DNA of 10,849 nt from positions 1-10,849 of the forward strand of contig JACRDV010000043.1 of the NCBI GenBank assembly GCA_024860865.1, in the 5' to 3' direction. This DNA comes from JACRDV01 sp024860865 [NCBI: Methanobacteriota archaeon] (GTDB lineage: Archaea > JACRDV01). Both the position numbers and the translations under genes were made by a program. A model generated the notes under the pieces. It worked only from the letters and a program-made list of their open reading frames with translations, did not search any database and had not been told where the DNA came from. Of this stretch, positions 7,023 through 10,849 are shown one piece after another; the first letter of the stretch is position 1; each line of letters opens with the position of its first letter.

Positions 7023-7101
7023 TTTGTTTAGTTTAACAAATATATTAACTCTAACTTGTGCTTCTATTTTTGTGATTATGAATACCAAAAACAAATAAAC
7101 T

Positions 7102-7728
7102 CTAGAAATTGAAAAAGTGCAAGTCTTGTTTCAATAATGACAAGGGGCTATATTTGTTTTTAAAAAAGGTGTAAAGAGCTTCAGTTTGTTTTAAATCTTT
7201 CTTGCAATGTTCAATGATTTTGCTATATTTGCCCTGCTCATACCATAAAGGAATTAATTTATTTTCTCTTTTTTGTGAAAGCAAATTTCTCCTTCCTATA
7301 ATTTTCATCCAATCATTTAATGAAACATACTCTTTTTTAAACCCAAATTCATTCATAAATTCGTGCCCATTAAAAATATATCTCCATTGGAAAATGTCAA
7401 CTATATTTAAATCATAAGTTAAATTTATTGATCTATCAATTAATTCTAAAATTCTTCTTTGAAGGAACGGCATATCAAATCTTAGAATATTATACCCAAT
7501 GAATCTATATTCACAAACTTCTTTATGTTTAAAAACTAAAACCTTTCTCATAAACTTTTGTAAAATTGCTTTTTCATCATGTTCCCATTCTTTTAAGAAT
7601 TCGAATTCGCCATCTTTTAATAAGCCAATTAAAATTACTTTTGACCCGTGTAGATTAGGGTAAAGAGCGCCAATTTCTCCCTTTCCATAGGTCTCTATAT
7701 CAATATAATACTCTTCCACAGTTACCAA
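7102..7728 (-). CDS. Stand-alone DnaQ/RNase H-fold 3'-5' exonuclease
   Basis: The 208-residue protein has the exonuclease fold related to the proofreading domain of family B polymerases and to RNase_H_2 (YprB-like) nucleases. It has no polymerase domain. Exo I is YYIDIET (D10, E12). Exo II is FIGYNILRFDMPFL (N80, D85), with a supporting NIVDIFQW (D111). Exo III is IIEHCKKDLKQTEALY (H174, D178). At Exo III the DEDDy group has Tyr-x3-Asp, but here His occupies that position at the same spacing, unlike true DEDDh enzymes (His-x4-Asp). Likely activity is metal-dependent single-strand 3'-5' DNA or RNA trimming. Start is ambiguous between TTG at 7728 and GTG at 7719, and neither has a convincing ribosome binding site. 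It is monocistronic. Confidence 0.82.
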   Translation of the reverse strand: MVTVEEYYIDIETYGKGEIGALYPNLHGSKVILIGLLKDGEFEFLKEWEHDEKAILQKFMRKVLVFKHKEVCEYRFIGYNILRFDMPFLQRRILELIDRSINLTYDLNIVDIFQWRYIFNGHEFMNEFGFKKEYVSLNDWMKIIGRRNLLSQKRENKLIPLWYEQGKYSKIIEHCKKDLKQTEALYTFFKNKYSPLSLLKQDLHFFNF

Positions 7729-7771
7729 CTAAAAAATAATTCTACTAAAACGCTCTGTTTTAAGAAATGGA

Positions 7772-7783
7772 GCTTATTTAAGG
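7772..7783 (-). promoter_or_regulatory. Candidate promoter of the exonuclease gene
   Basis: On the minus strand CCTTAAATAAGC is a TATA-like box centred near 7778, predicting initiation around 7752 and a leader of about 24 nt. It shares a 176-nt divergent spacer with the CWB2 gene's promoter. Confidence 0.4.
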
Positions 7784-7861
7784 TTTTTTAACGGGGTGAG
7801 GGAGTATTCCGAAAGTATTAAATTAGAAAAAGGTTTGAACTTAGTTGGTTAAAAAATACTC

Positions 7862-7872
7862 TTATATATTTT
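7862..7872 (+). promoter_or_regulatory. TATA box and ribosome binding site of the CWB2 gene
   Basis: TTATATATTTT lies about 40 nt before the ATG at 7905, predicting initiation near 7891. The short leader then carries GGGCGGT (7895-7901) just ahead of the start codon. The element is among the best TATA matches in the window. Confidence 0.5.
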
Positions 7873-7904
7873 TAAGCTGACTCTAATGTAGTCTGGGCGG
7901 TTTA

Positions 7905-9131
7905 ATGCGGCGGCTAATAGTTTTATGGTTGATATTGGTTATAGCAACTGCATCCAATTTAGTAGTTGCTCAGAAAATATCTAATACTGCTTATTTAGTG
8001 ACATCAGAAAATTTTCCTGACGCTTTAGTTGTTGGTGTGCTAGCAGCTAAAACTAACTCCTTAGTTTTTGTTACTCCATCTGGTACACTCGATAAAGATG
8101 TGCTAGACTTATTGACTAACCTTAGTATAACCAATGTTGTAATAGTAGGCGAAAAGCAAGCAATCTCATTTGCTGTCGAACAAACTTTGAAAAACAAAGG
8201 ATTTTCTGTTACAAGAGTTGGAGGAGTCGACCGCCAAGAAACCTCAGCAAAGCTCGCAAGTTTAGATAGCTTTGCTTCAACAATTATTTTAGTTGAGGGT
8301 GGGGATTATCCAGATCTCTGCGCAGCTACTGCTCTTGCTATAGTAAAGGATGCAAAAATTTTGCTTATCTATAAAGATCGCCTTGGCAACGCTACCATTG
8401 ATTTGATTAAAAAGTTCAAAGAACGCGCTCCACCTAAAGTTTATATTGTAGGAGGCCCTGAAGCAATTTCAGCTAATTTAGACAAACAAATCGAGCAATT
8501 AGTCTACTCTCCTCCTATCCGAATAAGCGGCAAGGATGCATTTGAAACAAGTTATGCGATTGCAAAAGAGGCTGCAACTGCATATATTAACAAGGCAATC
8601 AGAGCTCAACATGCATTTCTAGTTCCAATAGCAGATTTCACTCAGAGTTTAAATATTGTAAGTTATGCGAAAATAAAGCAGGCCTTGATTTTGCCCTCAG
8701 ATAGAGATAGTTTGCGTCCAGATACTGAAGCTGCGCTAAAGTCACTTAACATCACATTGGTCACTGAAATTGGAGATTTTGACACTAAAGTTGAAACTTC
8801 AATTTCTAAAACTGGAGCAAAAGTTGAATTAATTAGGGAGATTGGATTAATTGATGCCTCGCTTAAACTCCAGCGAAAAATACTGAGCGATTACTATCAG
8901 ATAAGAATTTCTATAGATGATGCGATTACATTTACTAAGGCTCATCCAGTATATGAAGGCAAAGCAATAACTGGTGTTAGATCAGTTAAGCTATTTTACC
9001 ATGAAGAGACGCCTTGTTGGAGAGTTATTGGAACTCTTGAAACTGAGCAAGGAACTACCAAGGGATTTGAGATTCTGGTTTATACAAGTGTTGGTACAAT
9101 TGTGCGCGCTCAGGAGATATATAACTGGTAA
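7905..9131 (+). CDS. Secreted CWB2-repeat surface protein with PepSY-like C-terminal domain
   Basis: This 408-residue exported protein has a Sec signal peptide (MRR, hydrophobic core to about residue 20, cleavage plausible after VVA-22). Three repeats of the cell-wall-binding type 2 (CWB2) fold follow. Repeat 1 covers about 28-117, with NFPDALVVGVLAAK and VVIVGEKQAIS. Repeat 2 covers about 125-225, with DYPDLCAATALA and VYIVGGPEAIS. Repeat 3 covers about 236-315 and is more divergent, with DFTQSLNIVSYAK. CWB2 repeats come in threes and anchor bacterial proteins to wall polymers; the archaeal ligand is not established. Residues 320-408 (ISIDDAITFTKAHP, then SVKLFYHEETPCWRVIG) resemble a PepSY-like domain. 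No C-terminal membrane anchor is seen, so attachment would depend on the repeats. It is followed by a hairpin-rich spacer and a prepilin gene. Confidence 0.85.
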   Translation: MRRLIVLWLILVIATASNLVVAQKISNTAYLVTSENFPDALVVGVLAAKTNSLVFVTPSGTLDKDVLDLLTNLSITNVVIVGEKQAISFAVEQTLKNKGFSVTRVGGVDRQETSAKLASLDSFASTIILVEGGDYPDLCAATALAIVKDAKILLIYKDRLGNATIDLIKKFKERAPPKVYIVGGPEAISANLDKQIEQLVYSPPIRISGKDAFETSYAIAKEAATAYINKAIRAQHAFLVPIADFTQSLNIVSYAKIKQALILPSDRDSLRPDTEAALKSLNITLVTEIGDFDTKVETSISKTGAKVELIREIGLIDASLKLQRKILSDYYQIRISIDDAITFTKAHPVYEGKAITGVRSVKLFYHEETPCWRVIGTLETEQGTTKGFEILVYTSVGTIVRAQEIYNW

Positions 9132-9155
9132 AAAAAGAGAAGCCGCATTTTTAAA

Positions 9156-9172
9156 TTGTATTAAAAATACAA
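9156..9172. terminator. Hairpin after the CWB2 gene, possible terminator
   Basis: TTGTATT and AATACAA form a perfect 7-bp stem around AAA, starting 25 nt after the CWB2 stop and followed by a T-rich stretch (ATTCTAATTTTATTC). The position fits the end of the CWB2 transcript. Confidence 0.45.
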
Positions 9173-9240
9173 ATTCTAATTTTATTCAAAAGTTTTAAGC
9201 TTGTTAAGTTGGCTAAAAAAATAAATTGTGCAAATTTCTG

Positions 9241-9255
9241 GTTTGAAAATCAAAC
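9241..9255. repeat. Perfect 6-bp hairpin in the CWB2-pilin spacer
   Basis: GTTTGA and TCAAAC pair around AAA. It is one of three stem-loops in a 140-nt tract between the CWB2 and prepilin genes. Confidence 0.4.
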
Positions 9256-9272
9256 TGTAAGATAATTAAATC

Positions 9273-9296
9273 GAGTTAAAAGTTACTTTTTAACTC
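9273..9296. repeat. Perfect 9-bp hairpin upstream of the prepilin gene
   Basis: GAGTTAAAA and TTTTAACTC form a perfect stem with the 6-nt loop GTTACT, and a T5 run lies within the 3' arm. It sits about 100 nt before the prepilin start. It could end read-through from the CWB2 gene or act as a regulator-binding palindrome for the prepilin promoter. Confidence 0.45.
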
Positions 9297-9319
9297 ATTG
9301 TCCGACATACGTCTTAACC

Positions 9320-9332
9320 AAATTTAAGTATT
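9320..9332 (+). promoter_or_regulatory. Candidate TATA box for the prepilin gene
   Basis: AAATTTAAGTATT is a TATA-like element predicting initiation near 9352 and a leader of about 40 nt that contains the strong GGGGTGAT ribosome binding site at 9383-9390. Confidence 0.4.
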
Positions 9333-9393
9333 GCAATTAGTCTAACAAATATTAGGTTATCAAGTAAAAGTAAATTTTTAATGGGGTGATTTG

Positions 9394-9570
9394 ATGAAAA
9401 TACTGAAGGACCAGAAAGGACAAGGTGCGCTTGAATACTTGCTAATGATTGCAGCTGCTCTAGCAATTGTTGCAATAGTTGCATGGTACTTAAGAGGCTA
9501 TGCTCAAAGAGGCGGGAACTTATCCACGCAAAAGCTAAATGCATCTCTTAGGAACATCTCAAGAATCTAA
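9394..9570 (+). CDS. Class III signal peptide prepilin (archaeal adhesion pilin-like)
   Basis: A 58-residue protein with the archaeal class III signal peptide: basic MKILKDQKG, then QGALEYLLM, matching the Q-x3-E-Y-L motif. A hydrophobic helix (about residues 14-32) and a short polar tail with two glycines follow. Cleavage by a prepilin peptidase (EppA/PibD type) is expected between G9 and Q10, leaving a mature pilin of about 49 residues that begins with the hydrophobic assembly helix. The ribosome binding site GGGGTGAT (9383-9390) matches the 16S 3' end strongly and sits 3 nt before ATG, so translation should be efficient, as expected for a structural protein. No pilus assembly ATPase, platform protein or peptidase gene lies nearby. 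It follows the secreted CWB2 protein in the same direction but is probably transcribed separately. Confidence 0.88.
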   Translation: MKILKDQKGQGALEYLLMIAAALAIVAIVAWYLRGYAQRGGNLSTQKLNASLRNISRI

Positions 9571-9593
9571 AGCAAAATTTCAACATGCCATCA

Positions 9594-9638
9594 ATTTTAA
9601 AAAATTAATTTCGCTCATGTTAAGAAAGTTGTGGCTGA
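9594..9638 (+). repeat. Left arm of imperfect inverted repeat
   Basis: This arm matches the reverse complement of 9804-9846 with about five mismatches over the last 28 nt, a 2-nt gap and one mismatch in the first 16 nt. Read forward it ends as a short coding-like peptide (FAHVKKVVAED then stop). The arms could be the ends of a small mobile element or two copies of a gene end. Confidence 0.6.
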
Positions 9639-9803
9639 AGATTAAAAGTTTCAAAAAATGAAACAATTAAAAAACTGTTAAAGCAGAATTTTCTTCAGAT
9701 AGAATAAATTTCAGATAAGAACCCTATTTAAGAAAAATTTTAACTAAATTCACAAAATTAGTTAGCTTTTCTAAGAATTAGAGCTTTTAACTAATTGTAT
9801 TTC

Positions 9804-9846
9804 TCAGCCACAATCTTCGTTACAAGAGCGATTAATTTTTTAGAAT
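9804..9846 (-). repeat. Right arm of imperfect inverted repeat
   Basis: Reverse-complement partner of 9594-9638. On the minus strand it reads as KLIALVTKIVAEKYN then stop, similar to the left arm's peptide. Past the core, ATTAAAAGTTTC in the left arm lines up with GTTAAAAGCTC in the right after a 10-nt gap, so similarity may extend inward to about 60 nt. Confidence 0.6.
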
Positions 9847-9877
9847 TTTATTTTTATCTACATTTCTCTATTCCACT

Positions 9878-9949
9878 TTAGAAATCTAAACTAGCTATTC
9901 TCCGCAAGCTTTGCTCCTTTTTAGCAGCATGTGTCAACTGAATGAAAGC
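9878..9949 (-). pseudogene. Degraded copy of an aminotransferase 3' end
   Basis: The minus strand here reads AFIQLTHAAKKEQSLRRIAS, then LDF and stop. It aligns with the tail GYLRFTYATKKERIEEALRR, then IASLDF, of the aminotransferase at 10641-10849. The two copies share 29 identical bases (9879-9907 and 10666-10694), then differ by an in-frame 9-nt deletion and scattered changes. In this copy the stop falls directly after LDF, whereas the intact gene continues eight residues further. Upstream of 9949 the similarity fades and no aminotransferase core is seen, so this is a fragment only. Confidence 0.8.
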
Positions 9950-10181
9950 TTTACATGAAAATTTATTACTTATAATTTGTCCAATTGTCTTATGAGAAAA
10001 TTCTATATTTTTCCGATTTAAACTCAAGTAATTCGTTTTTAGTTTAACAGAGCTCAACTGCTTTTCTTTTCTAAAAATAGATCAATAAAAAGAATTGATA
10101 AAAGTAACCTTCACTTTTCGATAATTAGTTAACTTTATTGCGCTTTGCAGCTATTTCTTATTGGCTAATTACTGCCGGTTA

Positions 10182-10194
10182 TTTTTAAATATTT
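10182..10194 (+). promoter_or_regulatory. Candidate TATA box for the winged-helix gene
   Basis: TTTTTAAATATTT predicts initiation near 10213, about 35 nt before the ATG at 10248. The box lies downstream of a possible TTG start at 10161, which argues against that longer start. Confidence 0.5.
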
Positions 10195-10247
10195 CATATT
10201 TGTTAATAGCACATTCACCGAAGAACGATGAAAAGAAGGAAAGAAAA

Positions 10248-10613
10248 ATGGAAAGAAGTTTAATTGAGACTTTTTTAGGAAAAACTCCAATCGTAAAAGT
10301 GCTAAACTTTTTGGCAATACATCAAGACTGGGACTACTCAAAGACTGAAATAGCTAGGCATTCAAATGTAGGATGGGCCACTTTGTTTAGGATTTGGTCA
10401 ACCCTGGAGGAGTTCCAGATAGTACAACCAACCCGAATGATCGGCAGAGCGCAATTATATAAACTAAATAAAGACTCGCCCGTAGTTAAGAGATTTATCG
10501 CTTTTGCTGATGAACTAGCTTTGTTCAACGCTGAAAGGATCATAGCAGAAGAAGCTGTGAAGGAAGAAATGAAAAAGCCGAAGGCTGAGAAAGTAGAAGC
10601 CGCACGTGCATAG
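10248..10613 (+). CDS. Winged helix-turn-helix DNA-binding protein
   Basis: This is a 121-residue protein of a small archaeal winged-helix type. Residues 1-25 (MERSLIETFLGKTPIVKVLN) start the fold. A helix-turn-helix follows (YSKTEIARHSNVGWATLFRI, about 29-48), then a third helix (WSTLEEFQIV) and a wing (PTRMIGRAQLYKLNKDS, about 61-77). The C-terminal 40 residues are a charged Lys/Glu/Ala-rich helix (about 80-121), perhaps for dimerisation. The start is ATG at 10248, with AAGGA about 10 nt upstream. A longer frame from TTG at 10161 would cross the predicted promoter and adds a non-conserved N-terminus. It is probably a transcription regulator with an unknown target. The gene is convergent with, and 27 nt from, the aminotransferase stop, and a second, broken copy of that gene's tail lies upstream. 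Confidence 0.82.
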   Translation: MERSLIETFLGKTPIVKVLNFLAIHQDWDYSKTEIARHSNVGWATLFRIWSTLEEFQIVQPTRMIGRAQLYKLNKDSPVVKRFIAFADELALFNAERIIAEEAVKEEMKKPKAEKVEAARA

Positions 10614-10640
10614 AAACATTTATCATCCAAAAATGTTAGT

Positions 10641-10849
10641 TTAACTTCTTCCCTTTTTTGTTTCGTAGAAATCTAAACTAGCTATTCTCCGCAAAGCTTC
10701 TTCAATTCGCTCCTTTTTAGTAGCATACGTAAATCTTAGATAACCTTCGCCATTTTCTCCAAAGGCAGAACCGGCTGTACTAACAACTTTCACTTTCTCA
10801 AGTAACGACATTGCAATCTCGTTTGAAGGTTTTCCAAGCTTTGAAATAT
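10641..10849 (-). CDS. Class I/II aminotransferase, C-terminal end (cut by window edge)
   Basis: The last 68 codons of a minus-strand gene run from the window edge to TAA at 10641-10643. The readable part, VKVVSTAGSAFGENGEGYLR followed by FTYATKKERIEEALRRI, is the typical C-terminal end of PLP-dependent fold-type I aminotransferases of the aspartate or branched/aromatic group. In these, 'PGxxFGxxGegylRxsya' carries the Arg (in YLRF) that binds the substrate carboxylate. The first part of the gene, including the PLP lysine, is outside the window, so substrate specificity is unknown. The familiar Pro-Gly before the x-x-F-G is Ala-Gly here. A broken copy of this tail lies 720-790 nt away at 9878-9949 in the same orientation. 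Confidence 0.9.
   Translation of the reverse strand, partial: ISKLGKPSNEIAMSLLEKVKVVSTAGSAFGENGEGYLRFTYATKKERIEEALRRIASLDFYETKKGRS

Larger units (their letters stand above)
9571..10160. other. Gene-poor spacer with inverted repeat and gene debris
   Basis: No intact gene is visible in this 590-nt AT-rich stretch. It holds an imperfect inverted repeat of about 45 nt (9594-9638 and 9804-9846), an 8-bp inverted pair AATTAGTT/AACTAATT within 9750-9800, a degraded copy of an aminotransferase 3' end (9878-9949), and a small palindrome ATCAAT-7nt-ATTGAT at 10081-10099. From 9950 to 10160 I see nothing else beyond AT-rich sequence. The clustering of repeats and gene ends suggests past rearrangement. 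Confidence 0.6.

Noticed and set aside
8974-9198. Plus-strand frame of 74 codons overlapping the CWB2 gene end
   Set aside because: It is out of frame with the PepSY-like tail, has no ribosome binding site and no recognisable motif.
9314-9544. Minus-strand reading frame of 76 codons over the prepilin gene
   Set aside because: It is antisense to the prepilin, whose class III signal peptide and strong ribosome binding site leave no doubt about the coding strand.
10081-10099. Palindrome ATCAAT-7nt-ATTGAT ahead of the winged-helix gene, considered as an operator
   Set aside because: Only 6 bp per arm in AT-rich DNA and about 100 nt upstream of the promoter; chance is a sufficient explanation.
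10161-10247. N-terminal extension of the winged-helix protein from TTG
   Set aside because: A TATA-like element lies within this stretch, the residues look non-coding, and the ATG at 10248 begins the conserved fold.
10334-10630. Minus-strand reading frame of 98 codons over the winged-helix gene
   Set aside because: It is antisense to a recognisable helix-turn-helix protein and shows no family motif of its own.
1-10849. CRISPR array, tRNA, rRNA, integrase or transposase
   Set aside because: No regularly spaced repeats, no cloverleaf-like intergenic sequence and no protein with integrase or transposase motifs was found on either strand.

Overview
The window looks like chromosomal DNA of an AT-rich archaeon. 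Several genes are preceded by archaeal TATA-like boxes and by short GGTGAT/GGAGG-type ribosome binding sites. A tiny prepilin carries the archaeal class III signal peptide (Q-x3-E-Y-L). The gene content is also archaeal in flavour: a UPF0175 antitoxin with a PIN remnant, an archaeal-type cis-prenyltransferase, DUF1015 and M42/M29 aminopeptidases. The class III prepilin suggests a euryarchaeal or related lineage. I cannot name a genus.

Layout, left to right. (1) 1-453 (-) is the N-terminal part of a TatD-type metallohydrolase, cut by the window edge. (2) 568-1070 (-) is a UPF0175 antitoxin translationally coupled to a short ORF that looks like the C-terminal tail of a PIN-domain toxin, so this is probably a decayed toxin-antitoxin pair. 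(3) 1256-2545 (+) is a DUF1015 protein, convergent with 2606-3397 (-), a cis-prenyltransferase that makes the polyprenyl lipid carrier. (4) 3558-3848 (+) is a small DUF4389-like membrane protein with no ATG, GTG or TTG start. It is divergent from the prenyltransferase and convergent with the next block. (5) 6978-3854 (-) is a tight three-gene operon: M29-type aminopeptidase, M42 aminopeptidase, then a creatininase-family amidohydrolase, with gaps of 2 and 6 nt. (6) 7102-7728 (-) is a stand-alone DnaQ/RNase H-fold 3'-5' exonuclease. (7) 7905-9131 (+) is a secreted protein with three CWB2 repeats and a PepSY-like tail. It is followed by a hairpin-rich spacer and a 58-residue prepilin (9394-9570), so 7.9-9.6 kb is a small cell-surface locus. 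(8) 9571-10247 is a gene-poor stretch holding an imperfect inverted repeat with coding-like ends and a degraded copy of the 3' end of the aminotransferase gene. (9) 10248-10613 (+) is a winged-helix protein, convergent with the intact 3' end of a class I/II aminotransferase (10641-10849, -) that leaves the window.

Most of the window is ordinary housekeeping. The points that deserve a second look are the non-canonical start of the DUF4389-like gene, the duplicated aminotransferase tail flanking the winged-helix gene, the inverted repeat beside it, the toxin remnant with its intact antitoxin, the unusual third exonuclease motif, and the metallohydrolase operon. I see no CRISPR array, tRNA, rRNA, integrase or transposase.
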